64,000 bases of DNA from Paenibacillus sp. FSL H8-0048 (GCF_038002825.1 NZ_JBBODF010000001.1:2356001-2420000); one strand, 5' to 3'; numbered from the stretch's first letter, positions 36,279 to 45,598 are shown. Notes: generated from the letters alone by a model not told the origin. Numbers and translations are program-made.

Positions 36279-37196
36279 ATGTTCTTAGAACTCGACGATC
36301 ATGGTATTTCTGTTCTGAAAGCACTGGCATCGGACACAAGAGCTTCGATTCTCAGACTATTGTTACATACACCGCTTACGGTCAGTGAGCTCGCCGCCAA
36401 ACTAAACTTAAGCAAAGCGATCGTCTCACGCCATATCCGGCTACTGGAGGACGCCAAGATCATCAAGCTCCAGGACAATCTAGAGGCTACCGACAGCCGA
36501 AAGAAGAATTTCATTGTTGCGGTAGATCATATTGCCCTCAACTTCCCGCAAAAGCTCCATCTTCCTTTTAAAGTCATTACGAATGAAATTAAGCTGGGCT
36601 ACTATTCTAATTTCTCCGTCACCCCTACCTGCGGATTAGCCAGCCCGGCTAAAATTATCGGCAAGCTGGATGATCAACGGACCTTCGTCTCCAATGACCG
36701 GATCGAGGCTTCCTTACTTTGGTTCGCGGAGGGCTTCGTTGAATATATCATTCCGAATGAGTTCAACCACAATTTCACTGCAGAATTATTAGAGTTATCC
36801 TTAGAGCTCTCTTCAGAATTTCCTGAATCCAACAACAATTGGCCAAGTGATATCGCTTTTTATATCAACGATGTTTTTTTAGGCACCTGGACCGCTCCGG
36901 GGAATTTCTCAGATGTGCGCGGGAAAATAACACCGGCCTGGTGGAATAACGAGCTCAGCCAGTACGGCCTGTTGAAGCATTTAAGAGTCACCAAAAAGGA
37001 TACTGGAATAGACGGTCAAAAAATATCATCGGTCACCCTCGCCCAGCTAAAGATCGAAGAGTCCCCCTTCATCAAGCTGAGGATTGGGATTGACGGAAAT
37101 TCTAAGAACAAAGGCGGACTTACCATCTTCGGGGAGCACTTCGGAAACTATCCGCAGAATATTCTGCTAAAACTGTTTTATACGGAAGCGGAATGA
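36279..37196 (+). CDS. ArsR-type winged-helix regulator with a large C-terminal domain
   Basis: 305 residues, about three times the usual ArsR length. Residues 10-75 are an ArsR/HTH_20 domain (LASDTRASILRLLLHTPLTVSELAAKLNLSKAIVSRHIRLLEDAKII). The remaining 220 residues contain no metal-binding cysteine pattern; segments WPSDIAFYINDVFLGTWTAPGNFSDVRG and FIKLRIGIDGNSKNKGGLTIFG suggest an all-beta ligand domain. A role as sugar-responsive repressor of the divergent GH2-GH105 operon is inferred from position and the shared GTTAAC sites. ATG follows CCGGAGGTC. Confidence 0.8.
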   Translation: MFLELDDHGISVLKALASDTRASILRLLLHTPLTVSELAAKLNLSKAIVSRHIRLLEDAKIIKLQDNLEATDSRKKNFIVAVDHIALNFPQKLHLPFKVITNEIKLGYYSNFSVTPTCGLASPAKIIGKLDDQRTFVSNDRIEASLLWFAEGFVEYIIPNEFNHNFTAELLELSLELSSEFPESNNNWPSDIAFYINDVFLGTWTAPGNFSDVRGKITPAWWNNELSQYGLLKHLRVTKKDTGIDGQKISSVTLAQLKIEESPFIKLRIGIDGNSKNKGGLTIFGEHFGNYPQNILLKLFYTEAE

Positions 37197-37237
37197 GGGA
37201 TATTTAAGCTGGGCTAGCATCACCAAGATGCTTATGC

Positions 37238-37284
37238 AAAAAAGCTCTCCATGAACGATGCAGGATCGTTTTGGAGAGCTTTTT
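37238..37284 (+). terminator. Terminator after the ArsR-type gene
   Basis: AAAAAGCTCTCC pairs with GGAGAGCTTTTT; T-run on both strands, so it may act in both directions. Confidence 0.8.
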
Positions 37285-37338
37285 AATGGCTGATATTCTG
37301 ATACAATAAAGGGACAAAGCCAAGTGGAGGACGGCGGA

Positions 37339-37449
37339 ATGAGATTACCTGCGCGCCAGCACAATGTATGCTGTTTTTGGCATACATTCGGTCCACACGA
37401 CTGCGCACAACATAATTTATGCTGTTTTTGGCATACATTTAAGAAGTAG
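37339..37449 (+). CDS. Candidate 36-residue repeat peptide (coding reading of array D)
   Basis: ATG 37339 stands 8 bp after GGAGG and opens a 36-codon frame ending at TAG 37447-37449. It contains a 17-residue unit HNVCCFWHTFGPHDCAQ followed by a second, partial unit HNLCCFWHTFKK. Each unit is encoded by a 51-bp hairpin repeat. A similar 17-residue unit can be read from array C (HNVIGFSITFGSLASRS) and array E (HIVFGFPHTFGPLAFAQ), though those lack clear starts. The peptide is rich in Cys, His, Phe and Trp. It may be a real small protein or an accident of a structural repeat; the sequence alone does not decide. It lies between the ArsR-type gene's terminator and spoVR. Confidence 0.3.
   Translation: MRLPARQHNVCCFWHTFGPHDCAQHNLCCFWHTFKK
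37358..37442 (+). repeat. Two-unit 51-bp hairpin repeat (array D)
   Basis: TGTATGCTGTTTTTGGCATACA at 37365-37386 and TTTATGCTGTTTTTGGCATACA at 37416-37437, exactly 51 bp apart. The stem TGTATGC/GCATACA differs from that of array C (TGTAATCG/CGATTACA) by changes on both arms that preserve pairing, while the GTTTTT loop is kept. Confidence 0.8.
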
Positions 37450-37627
37450 TTTCCTAAGAATAACGAGTGAATAGCCTAACCCACAGCGAATACGCTAAGA
37501 GGTTAGGCTATTTTTTGTACAATAACACTTCTATCCCCTCATGCAACGCGTATGCTCATCATACTCCCTCCCCTCCCCCCATATACATAGGAAGAACGGT
37601 TCACAAGCTGGAAGGAGAGATGGATGC

Positions 37628-39025
37628 ATGCCCGGTGATGATGAGATTAAAGCGCTGGAGCGGTCGATTGCCGAGATCACGGAGATTGCTTCCGGGTTTG
37701 GGCTCGATTTTTATCCGATGCGTTATGAGATATGTCCGGCGGATATTATTTATACCTTCGGTGCGTACGGGATGCCTACCCGGTTCGGGCACTGGAGCTT
37801 TGGCAAGACTTTTCATAAAATGAAGGCTCAATACGATTTCGGCCTGAGCAAAATTTATGAGCTGGTCATCAACTCTAATCCGTGCTACGCCTTCCTGCTG
37901 GACGGCAACTCTCTGGTGCAGAACAAGCTGATTGTTGCGCATGTGCTGGCGCACTGCGACTTCTTCAAGAACAATATGCGCTTCTCCATGTCCAACCGGG
38001 ATATGGTCGAGAGCATGTCCGCCACCGCCGACCGCATCAATGATTATTCCGTCACTTATGGTACAGACACCGTAGAGAGCTTCATCGATTCCGTGCTGGC
38101 GATCCAGGAGCATATCGATCCCAGCCTGATTCAGCCGCGCAAGCTGGGCAAGACCCATCTGCTCGAAGCCAAGATGAAAGAGCGCAAGGACGCCGCAACC
38201 GACAATTCAGCACCGCCTAGTGCCTACAGCGAGCTGTGGGATTTGGAAAAGACCGATGCTGTGCCGCAGGAGCCGGAGACTGCTGGTAAGCGTGCTTTTC
38301 CCCCGGAGCCGGAGAAAGATATCGTCTGGTTCATCCAGCAATACTCCACCGCTCTAGAGGACTGGCAGCGCGACATCATGACGATGCTCCGTGACGAGAT
38401 GCTCTATTTCTGGCCGCAGATGGAGACGAAGATCATGAACGAAGGCTGGGCCTCCTACTGGCATCAGCGGATTATGCGCGAGCTGGACCTGACTGCCGAA
38501 GAGACTGTCGAATACGCCAAGCTGAATTCATCGGTGGTCCAGCCCTCCCGCCAAAGCCTGAATCCGTACTACCTGGGGCTGAAGATTTTCGAGGATATCG
38601 AGCGCCGCTGGGACCGGGACCGGATGTTCGAGGTACGCGAGCTGGATTCCGACATCTCCTTCATCCGCAGTTATCTGTCGAAGGAGCTGGTGAACGACCT
38701 GGACCTCTATGTGTTCGAGAAAAAAGGCCCGGAGTGGAAAATTACCGATAAAACGTGGGAAAATGTACGCGACCAGCTGGTGCTGGCCCGGGTGAACGGT
38801 GGCTCCCCGTACCTCGTCATCCAGGATGCCGATTATGAGCGGAACGGCGAACTCTTGATTGCCCACCGCTATGAGAGCGTCGAGCTGGATCTGAAATACC
38901 TGGAGCGCACGCTCCCGCATATCTACGCCCTCTGGGGCCGTACCGTGCATCTGCAGACTGTCGTGGAAGACAAAAACGCCCTGTTCACCTATGACGGTAA
39001 AAAGGTGCAGCGGCGGTTTATGTAA
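37628..39025 (+). CDS. spoVR: SpoVR family protein
   Basis: 465 residues, expected length. SpoVR is needed for proper spore cortex formation in Bacillus subtilis; its biochemical activity is unknown, and in many bacteria it is coexpressed with PrkA and YhbH. Family segments visible: [83 protein letters not shown] and [17 protein letters not shown]. Start ATG 37628 follows GGAAGGAGAG; the frame is open 29 codons upstream without a ribosome site or similarity. Here prkA is 8 kb away and on the other strand, so they are not an operon. Confidence 0.92.
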   Translation: MPGDDEIKALERSIAEITEIASGFGLDFYPMRYEICPADIIYTFGAYGMPTRFGHWSFGKTFHKMKAQYDFGLSKIYELVINSNPCYAFLLDGNSLVQNKLIVAHVLAHCDFFKNNMRFSMSNRDMVESMSATADRINDYSVTYGTDTVESFIDSVLAIQEHIDPSLIQPRKLGKTHLLEAKMKERKDAATDNSAPPSAYSELWDLEKTDAVPQEPETAGKRAFPPEPEKDIVWFIQQYSTALEDWQRDIMTMLRDEMLYFWPQMETKIMNEGWASYWHQRIMRELDLTAEETVEYAKLNSSVVQPSRQSLNPYYLGLKIFEDIERRWDRDRMFEVRELDSDISFIRSYLSKELVNDLDLYVFEKKGPEWKITDKTWENVRDQLVLARVNGGSPYLVIQDADYERNGELLIAHRYESVELDLKYLERTLPHIYALWGRTVHLQTVVEDKNALFTYDGKKVQRRFM

Positions 39026-39048
39026 AGGAATATACGGGTTCGTACAAT

Positions 39049-39094
39049 AAGCCGCAGTGTAGTTGCTATAGGCAATTACACTGCGGCTTGTTTG
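39049..39094 (+). terminator. Terminator after spoVR
   Basis: Perfect 13-bp stem AAGCCGCAGTGTA/TACACTGCGGCTT with a 15-base loop and a short T-rich tail. Confidence 0.75.
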
Positions 39095-39148
39095 AAAATA
39101 TAAGAATTTATGCGTTGCACATGATAACTTATCCTTCTATTTCTCGCT

Positions 39149-39188
39149 GAAACGGTACCATCCTTTAAGAGGACGGCGAAGCCGTTTC
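39149..39188 (-). repeat. 40-bp nested-hairpin element (copy 1)
   Basis: On the minus strand GAAACGG...CCGTTTC encloses GGCTTCGCC and CCGTCCT...AGGATGG arms. It matches the element at 61329-61368 in length and layout, with paired changes in the inner stem. It sits 12 bp after the Uma2-like stop and could serve as its terminator, though no T-run follows. Confidence 0.55.
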
Positions 39189-39199
39189 TACTTGTGGTA

Positions 39200-39769
39200 T
39201 TAGATTTGGAGGTCAAACAGTTTGCCCAGCGGCAGCTGAAAATCCTTAAACACATTCGACCGCACGCTATCCTGCTCTGAATATAAGTCCCTCACCTGAT
39301 ATAGGCCATCCTGCAGCGCATACACATGAACCGTGCGGTTGCCGGGATCGACAATCCAGTATTCCTGGACGCCATACTTCTGGTACAGATTGAACTTCTC
39401 ATTGAAGTCCTTGAGGGCTGTTGACGGCGATAACACTTCGATTATAAGGGTTGGTGCGCCGTGGCAGCCGTTCTTGGAAATCTGATTCTTGGAGCAGACC
39501 ACAGACAGATCGGGTTGTGTTACATGATCGGGCATTGAAGCAGAATCATCCTCGCTGAAGAACACATCGAATGGAGCGACAAACACATGACAGCTCTTAT
39601 TCTCCAGGTGTGTACGCAGTGCGAAATATAGCTCCCCTACAACATACTGGTGAAAGGCTGTAGGCGCTGGCGACATATTATAGGCTTTGCCGTTAATTAA
39701 TTCCCATCCCCCGTCCCATGACAACCAATCCTGATACGAATGCTGCTTTTGCTCATCCGGATTCGACAC
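39200..39769 (-). CDS. Uma2 family (DUF820) PD-(D/E)XK nuclease-like protein
   Basis: 189 residues. WELINGKAYNMSPAPTAFHQYVVGELYFALR, QPDLSVVCSKNQI, GAPTLIIEVLSPSTALKDFNEKFNLYQKYGVQEYWIVDP are the family core; the Asp and Glu-x-Leu of PDLSV...IIEVLSP form the putative nuclease site. Abundant in cyanobacteria and some Firmicutes; function not established, and no proof of nuclease activity. Start GTG 39769 follows AAGGAGG. Single gene. Confidence 0.87.
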   Translation of the reverse strand: MSNPDEQKQHSYQDWLSWDGGWELINGKAYNMSPAPTAFHQYVVGELYFALRTHLENKSCHVFVAPFDVFFSEDDSASMPDHVTQPDLSVVCSKNQISKNGCHGAPTLIIEVLSPSTALKDFNEKFNLYQKYGVQEYWIVDPGNRTVHVYALQDGLYQVRDLYSEQDSVRSNVFKDFQLPLGKLFDLQI

Positions 39770-39918
39770 TTGGTTCTGCCTCCTTCGCTTCCTAACGGAT
39801 TACGTGTAAGTGAATTATAACATGAATGGCTGCGAATACTCAGCGCCCCCGTATCTTTAGATGACTCCATTTCGTTTATATAGTAAAGAGTACTAATTCA
39901 TATAATAGGAGAGAAGAA

Positions 39919-40665
39919 ATGATGAAAATTTCGAGTGGAGTAGAAATGCTGGAATTGCAGGTTGAAGTATTCGGCAGTCGTCAAGAATTGAATCCTACCC
40001 TGATTTGGGACGATGAAGCTGCTGTCTTAATTGATACTGGCACACCCGGTCAATTCGAGCAAATACGTGCAGCCATGAACGAGTGTGGAGTCTCCATGGA
40101 CAAGTTGAAAGCAATCGTTTTAACTCATCAAGATATTGACCACATCGGCAGTCTTCCTGAAATCCTGCAGAAATCTGATGGAGATATTAAAGTATACGCG
40201 CATGCGATGGAACAACCATATATCGAAGGCCAATTGCCCCTTATGAAGGCAAATCTCGATAGTATGGCCTGGCAATTAAAATCCCTACCGGAAGACGAAC
40301 GTTTGAAAATAGTGGCCTACTTATTAGAGAACTCTCCAAAGGCCAAAGTTGACAGCACCTTGGCTGATAGACAAGAGCTTCCGTATTGCGGGGGAATTCA
40401 AGTTATCTTCACACCTGGGCATACGCCTGGACATATTAGTCTCTATTTGAAACAAAGCAAAGCCCTTGTTGTTGGTGATGCAATGTTCAGTGTGGAGGGC
40501 ATCTTGGGGGGACCGCACCCGCATTCCACACCGGATATGAACACAGCCTTCCGTTCCCTAGAAAAATTTTTAGACTTCGACATTAAATCGGTTATTTGTT
40601 ATCACGGAGGATTATGCAGGGATAACATTAATGACCAGCTCCAAGAGCTGGTCAGGAAAGCGTAA
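39919..40665 (+). CDS. MBL-fold metallo-hydrolase
   Basis: 248 residues. The metal motif reads THQDIDHIG, so the second His of the usual HxHxDH is replaced by Asp; GHTPGHISLYL and the C-terminal VICYHGGLC supply further ligands, and LVVGDAMFS the bridging Asp. Related to the YflN/YcbL-like hydrolases; substrate unknown. ATG follows AGGAGAGAAG; a second ATG follows directly. Base composition is somewhat more AT-rich than the neighbouring genes. Single gene with an own promoter region. Confidence 0.83.
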   Translation: MMKISSGVEMLELQVEVFGSRQELNPTLIWDDEAAVLIDTGTPGQFEQIRAAMNECGVSMDKLKAIVLTHQDIDHIGSLPEILQKSDGDIKVYAHAMEQPYIEGQLPLMKANLDSMAWQLKSLPEDERLKIVAYLLENSPKAKVDSTLADRQELPYCGGIQVIFTPGHTPGHISLYLKQSKALVVGDAMFSVEGILGGPHPHSTPDMNTAFRSLEKFLDFDIKSVICYHGGLCRDNINDQLQELVRKA

Positions 40666-40905
40666 ACGGCTTAAACAAATACACTCTTGTTAAAACAGCC
40701 TGTGACCGCAAAGCGCTTATCATTCTTTCAATCCTTCCCATCGCCTCCCCCATATACCCTGCTGCAAAAAATACTTAAATATAAATTATCCCAATTTTGT
40801 TTTAATAGTATCCCAATGGGTTATATATCTCCTGTGATTTATAATGGGTAATTCTGGATGATCCATGATTACTCTCATACAGAAACCAGACGGGAGAGGA
40901 CGTTA

Positions 40906-43323
40906 GTGAAAGTGAAACAAATGGCAATACTGCTGCTCATCATGTGTGTGATTCTGACAGGCTGCATGGGGGGCAGCAAGGAAGGAAGTCCAGCGCCGTC
41001 ATCCAGCCCGGCTGCTACGGCAACTGCCGAGACGAAGAACACTTCGGGGAACCCTCCGCCGGAGGCTTCCCAGACCGTGTATGATCTGAAGCAAAAGTAT
41101 GATTCAGATGAAGCAGAGCATAATCCGGGCATCATGCCTATGTATAATGTGGAGCAGGATATGGAATTCATCTTCAGATTCAATACGGATCTTGGCTCCG
41201 AAGCCATTGGCAAGACGTTGTCCGTACATACCGATATCAAGGCACTGCCGGAGAGCAAGGTCGGAACCCTTGAGGATTCACAGCTCATTGACGGCAAAAG
41301 CGTATACTCCATCAAGCCGCTCGGCTTCGGCGTTCTTCCCTCCGATTCCCTGCGCGCTACCGGAGCCAGCTCCTGGGGGAACGCGCCTGTCTACTACATC
41401 CGGCTCAACTATGACCTGGATGCCAAGTCGCCAACTCTGCTGAAGCAGCCGGTGATCATTCCGTTTACGGTGAAATCGGATCTGCCTGTGCCGAACCTGC
41501 AAGCCGACATCAGTCTGGATGGACGGTTGACCCTGGTGTGGGATGAGGTGCCGGGTGCAGAGAGCTATAACATTTATAGCGCTTCCCACATTACGATGGA
41601 GAACACGAATGAGCCGCTCAGCGGTGCGGAGCAGGGCTATGCGGATCAGCGCCCGCTGCTGATTGCAACAGTGAAGAATACTTCGTATAACGACTTCATG
41701 AAGGATGGACGCGGTGCGCTCGGTGTAGTAGATGAGACGATCACCAGCGTACAGAATAACAATGTGCAAGGGGAATATTACGTCACTGCCGTTCAGGGGG
41801 ACAAAGAATCCCGGTTCAGCCGCTCGGCGGATACCGTGGCTCTATCCAAACGGCTGCCGCGCACCGTGGCAGCTGAGGATAACATCAACCTGAAATTGTA
41901 CAAGAATGCCAAAGAGCTGCCCAAAACCGTTCCGGTCCAGTTCATCGACGGCTCCAAAGCCTCAGTAACAGTGCTGTACGACACCGCAGCAATCACCCTT
42001 AAGTCTTCCGGTCCAACCGATGTCCCGTATACACTTCAAGGTACTGCGCTCAAGGGATATGTCCAGGTTGCGCAATTGACGGAAGCCGATATTGCCAGTC
42101 TTGCCGCTGCCCAGAGCAACAAGGCGAATCCGGGATATGTGGAGCCGCAGAATAACACAGATTATGTGCCTGCACCGGATGTCCCGACGATCATCGACAA
42201 CAGCGATAGCGGGAACGCCAGCGAACCTGGGGATAATGTCATCGACCAGCAAAAAGAAAATACCAAGAGCAAGGTAGAGGAAGGCAACAAGCAGGCGGTT
42301 CCGGGCACCACGATACGGGCAGACCTGATTCATGCTGACTCTGCGCTGGAGGAGTATCTTGCATTAACACTGATCAACGGCGAGACTGAAATCTCGCTGC
42401 AAGCCTTCCCGGAGGCGCAGAATGCCCGCACCCTGGTGGATGTAATTGAGAAGGTGGTCTACCAGAACCCGCTCATTCTCGGCTTCCGCGGCTATGGCTA
42501 CGATTATGAGAAGCTGACGCTGAATGTGAGTTACGATGATTCTGCCGAGTCCATCCGCTCCAAGCAGAAGGAAATCCTTGCCGAAGCGGATAAAGTAATC
42601 GCGGCTACGATCAAGGAAGGCATGAGCGCAGATGAGAAGCAGATGGCGATCTACGATTATCTGAATGATAACACCGTCTATGATGATGCTGCACTGGAGA
42701 ATGCCAAGGAGCAGGAGTTCAAGACCGTTGATGCGAAGTATAATGATTCTTTCAATACCTATGGCATTCTGGTTAAAAAAGTCGGCGTATGCATGAGCTA
42801 TGCACATACCTTCCAGTTGCTCTCGGATCTCGCCCAGGTCCCTTCGATGGTCGTCACAGGAACCATGAGCGGCGTGAATCACGCCTGGAACAAGGTGAAG
42901 CTCGGCGACGAATGGGTCAATGTTGACCCGACCAATAACGCTACCAATACCGGACTTCCTTATCTGCTCTATAACTCCAATGATGCTACAGCCACCGATG
43001 TAGAGTATGTGATGGATAAGGCCTACTGGCTGGACCACGAGCTGCCTCTGTTCAAGGCCACCAGCAATGCTTACGATTATTACGTGACACAAGGACTTGA
43101 GGTAGATTCCCTCGACGCCTACAAGACCAAGCTGGCCGAACAGCTGAAAAAAGGCGAGACTCTGGTAGTCCTGCGCGTTCTGGGCAATACCGACAGCTCG
43201 GAGCTAATGCAGAAAACTGCCGAGGTCATCAAGCAATACGATGCCGCTAAGCTGGATAGTGCAGGCATGGTGGAGTTTGGAAGCTACGTGGCGGTTCAAT
43301 TGGATGCCGCAGCCCAGCAATAA
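40906..43323 (+). CDS. Transglutaminase-core lipoprotein
   Basis: 805 residues. GTG 40906 follows GGAGAGG and gives a compact signal peptide ending in the lipobox ILTGC, then a Ser/Pro/Thr/Ala linker, so the protein is anchored on the outer face of the membrane. A fibronectin-III-like domain lies near 190-320 (LTLVWDEVPGAESYNIYSA). The C-terminal third is a transglutaminase-like cysteine peptidase core: GVCMSYAHTFQLL (Cys), GVNHAWNKVKLGDEWVNVDPT (His, Asp). It may process or crosslink cell-wall proteins. The open frame begins 16 codons earlier but that start has no ribosome site and would spoil the signal peptide. Single gene with strong terminator. Confidence 0.83.
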   Translation: MKVKQMAILLLIMCVILTGCMGGSKEGSPAPSSSPAATATAETKNTSGNPPPEASQTVYDLKQKYDSDEAEHNPGIMPMYNVEQDMEFIFRFNTDLGSEAIGKTLSVHTDIKALPESKVGTLEDSQLIDGKSVYSIKPLGFGVLPSDSLRATGASSWGNAPVYYIRLNYDLDAKSPTLLKQPVIIPFTVKSDLPVPNLQADISLDGRLTLVWDEVPGAESYNIYSASHITMENTNEPLSGAEQGYADQRPLLIATVKNTSYNDFMKDGRGALGVVDETITSVQNNNVQGEYYVTAVQGDKESRFSRSADTVALSKRLPRTVAAEDNINLKLYKNAKELPKTVPVQFIDGSKASVTVLYDTAAITLKSSGPTDVPYTLQGTALKGYVQVAQLTEADIASLAAAQSNKANPGYVEPQNNTDYVPAPDVPTIIDNSDSGNASEPGDNVIDQQKENTKSKVEEGNKQAVPGTTIRADLIHADSALEEYLALTLINGETEISLQAFPEAQNARTLVDVIEKVVYQNPLILGFRGYGYDYEKLTLNVSYDDSAESIRSKQKEILAEADKVIAATIKEGMSADEKQMAIYDYLNDNTVYDDAALENAKEQEFKTVDAKYNDSFNTYGILVKKVGVCMSYAHTFQLLSDLAQVPSMVVTGTMSGVNHAWNKVKLGDEWVNVDPTNNATNTGLPYLLYNSNDATATDVEYVMDKAYWLDHELPLFKATSNAYDYYVTQGLEVDSLDAYKTKLAEQLKKGETLVVLRVLGNTDSSELMQKTAEVIKQYDAAKLDSAGMVEFGSYVAVQLDAAAQQ

Positions 43324-43333
43324 TAACGGCAGA

Positions 43334-43370
43334 AAAGGCAAGCCCCGCAATTGGGGCTTGCCTTTCTTTA
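43334..43370 (+). terminator. Terminator after the transglutaminase lipoprotein
   Basis: Thirteen-bp stem AAAGGCAAGCCCC/GGGGCTTGCCTTT with six-base loop and TTTCTTTA tail. Confidence 0.88.
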
Positions 43371-43631
43371 GTTCTAAGTTGCCGCCGTCGATCTTCATTC
43401 CTCTTAACATAAGATCTCTTTCATCTGCAAGAATCGCCAGACAGCCACTGCATCATAGACTCCGGTGAAGTCCATACAAAAATAGAGAATTAACATTGCA
43501 CATACGATGGTTATAGTTATTATCATCTTACGCGGCTTGTCCACGGCTGACGCTTCACCTCATTCACCCAGGCCTAATCTCATCTTAACAGATGCTGATT
43601 TGTCGGGCTGTTCCGGCCTTGCTGAATGCTT

Positions 43632-43672
43632 AACACAAAGAGCCCCTTCATCCAAGACACGAGAAAGGGCTC
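43632..43672 (-). terminator. Terminator-like hairpin after the DJ-1/PfpI remnant
   Basis: AAGAGCCC...GGGGCTCTT on the minus strand with a TTGTGTT tail. It follows the truncated reading frame at 43688-43741 by 16 bp. Confidence 0.45.
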
Positions 43673-43687
43673 TTCAGTCAAATCTGT

Positions 43688-43741
43688 CTATTCTTCTTCA
43701 TTGCTGGTCATGCCGTCAAACAGCACAAATGCCATTCTCAT
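43688..43741 (-). pseudogene. Short 5' remnant resembling a DJ-1/PfpI-family gene
   Basis: The minus strand reads ATG then MRMAFVLFDGMTSNEEE and a TAG stop, 17 codons. AFVLFDGMT is the usual N-terminal strand and turn of DJ-1/PfpI proteins, in which DFVG-type sequence would follow; here the frame ends at once and a terminator-like hairpin comes next. The simplest reading is an internal deletion that left the first dozen codons and the terminator. The match is short, so this is tentative. The rest of the 490-bp gap 43371-43860 shows nothing I can name. Confidence 0.35.
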
Positions 43742-43860
43742 TACCGTCACCCATCCTCTCTGAGCAGAAGATTAAGTACTCATTGCCAGCTGTACTGCAT
43801 CTTTTTATACCCGACATCCCATATTTTTAATACGCTCTTTTTTCCACTTATTACCATTAC

Positions 43861-44805
43861 CTACTTTAGGGTTTCATGAAACCTTCGCTCACGCACCGGA
43901 ACATAAATCTCCATCACCGAATCCACGCGGGCGTGACAGCGTTCGTCGTAGAATTCAAAGTTCAGCTTATCTTCATCGTGCATATAGCCGCTGCCCGGGA
44001 ACCAGTCCTCGAAGATATATCTCCAGGTACTCTTGACCACCTCGGCAAAAGTCTCCGGTCTCGCCTCATCGGTAGCGTCCACCGGGGGTGTCGTAAATAC
44101 CGCATACTGCGCCGCAGGCACAACCGCCGTAAGCATGTCAGGAGTAACCTTACTGAAGTCCTCCACTATAACCCCCAGCAGATAGACAGCGTTGCCGCCA
44201 GTGCCTGCCGGAATGCACAAGCCGACCTCCCCGTGCTTCGGCGGATTCAGCTTCGCGTACATCTGGTCCTCCAGATTGTCGCCCTCATAGTAATACCAGA
44301 AGGAGGCGACGTCCTGCGTAGCATTTCCGGCCTCTACATTGGTCTCAATCCCGTAACCCGCTACGTTAAAAGTAGGCTTCGTCACCAATACCGGCTCTGC
44401 CATATAGGCCTTGATCTCATACTCCAGCCGGTCCCGGAGATATCCGCTCATCCGCGCCGCGTACTGGGAGGGGCTGTAGCCGTAGGTTTTGCGGAAGGCT
44501 TTGGCGAAGCCTCCAGGGGTCTCGAAGCCATATTCCAGCGCAATCTCCGTAATTCTCCGCCCGTTGAACAATTCAACGGCAGCCCGCGACAATCTTCGGG
44601 TGCGCACATATTCCATGACCGGCATGTCCTGAGACTGGCTGAACATCCGGCAAAAATGATACAGCGAATATCCTGCATACGCCGCAATCTGCTCCGCTGT
44701 CAGCGGGTCCATGAGATGCTCCTCAATATAATCAATCGTCTGTCCGATCTCTCTGCTGTAATTCAGTGACTCCACCGGCCTTTCAATAGACATAGATAAG
44801 TTCAT
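43861..44805 (-). CDS. AraC-family regulator with GyrI-like domain
   Basis: 314 residues, same architecture as the gene at 10857. Two helix-turn-helix motifs (AEQIAAYAGYSLYHFCRMFS; ITEIALEYGFETPGGFAKAFRK) followed by a GyrI-like ligand domain (EPVLVTKPTFNVAGYGIE; EDWFPGSGYMHDEDKLNFEFY). Such proteins bind hydrophobic or cationic compounds; ligand unknown. The annotated ATG 44805 overlaps a TATAAT box and has no ribosome site, so translation may be leaderless or begin at the ATG four codons further in. It is 45 bp downstream of a TetR gene on the same strand. Confidence 0.82.
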   Translation of the reverse strand: MNLSMSIERPVESLNYSREIGQTIDYIEEHLMDPLTAEQIAAYAGYSLYHFCRMFSQSQDMPVMEYVRTRRLSRAAVELFNGRRITEIALEYGFETPGGFAKAFRKTYGYSPSQYAARMSGYLRDRLEYEIKAYMAEPVLVTKPTFNVAGYGIETNVEAGNATQDVASFWYYYEGDNLEDQMYAKLNPPKHGEVGLCIPAGTGGNAVYLLGVIVEDFSKVTPDMLTAVVPAAQYAVFTTPPVDATDEARPETFAEVVKSTWRYIFEDWFPGSGYMHDEDKLNFEFYDERCHARVDSVMEIYVPVRERRFHETLK

Positions 44806-44850
44806 TATATCAGACGGTGGCTTGCGGGACTGATCCGGTCTTGCTCTTTA

Positions 44851-45435
44851 TCAGCGCTGTGTATCCGTTAAGCCCTGCATAATGAATTCCACCATATGAT
44901 CCAGAAGCTGCGGAAAATAGCTTGCCCCGATCTCTTCCTTGTGAATGTCGATATACGGAATAGAGTTGAACAAGGCGAGAATCATCCCGTCCGCAAGATC
45001 CGTTCTGATTTTCCCCTTGGACTTCCAGTTCCGGATTAACTCCAGCATGCCGCTGTTCATCATCTCATGAATTCCCTCTATCCCGCCATGCGCATAGAAT
45101 TCCTTCTCCAGCTTGCTGAACAGTGCTTTGTTGTACCATTCCTTCAGGATGGGGTTCTCATTCATCCCGCTGTAATTAAGCTCCATCATCTGCTTGAGCA
45201 CCTTGGCCGGCTCATCCTCCGCATCGATCTGAGACATCATGCTCCGCTTCAGCTCCTCATTCTCCCGCAGATAAATCTCTATGAACAGCTTCTCTTTGGA
45301 GGCATAATAATTATAGAACGTGCCTACGGCATATCCGCAGAGCTTGGTAATGTCGGACACATTGGTGTCCTTGAAGCCTTTGGAGCTGAACAGCTCTGTA
45401 CCGCGTCTGAAAATCTCTGCCTTCTTATCTTCCAT
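44851..45435 (-). CDS. TetR-family transcriptional regulator
   Basis: 194 residues. N-terminal TetR helix-turn-helix (GFKDTNVSDITKLCGYAVGTFYNYYASKEKLF, residues about 20-50) and an all-helical ligand/dimer domain with no recognisable specificity. ATG 45435 follows TTGGAGGGC; the frame is open five codons upstream through the ribosome site. No efflux or enzyme target gene is adjacent; the AraC-type gene follows by 45 bp and may be cotranscribed. Confidence 0.87.
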   Translation of the reverse strand: MEDKKAEIFRRGTELFSSKGFKDTNVSDITKLCGYAVGTFYNYYASKEKLFIEIYLRENEELKRSMMSQIDAEDEPAKVLKQMMELNYSGMNENPILKEWYNKALFSKLEKEFYAHGGIEGIHEMMNSGMLELIRNWKSKGKIRTDLADGMILALFNSIPYIDIHKEEIGASYFPQLLDHMVEFIMQGLTDTQR

Positions 45436-45598
45436 CTGTAAGCCCTCCAACCCTCTGAGTGAATATTCTTCAATTCATTCACACAATGTAGCATAGCCTT
45501 ACAGGCATTACAATGCACTTTTATCTTCAGCTGACACGTATCACTTCCCATTTCGGCGAATAGGCTATTGTAATGAATTAAGAATGGAGGTATCCCGC

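Noticed and set aside
43507..43830. A 107-codon plus-strand frame
   Set aside because: No ribosome site, Ser/Pro/Leu-rich random composition, and it overlaps the DJ-1 remnant and hairpin on the other strand.
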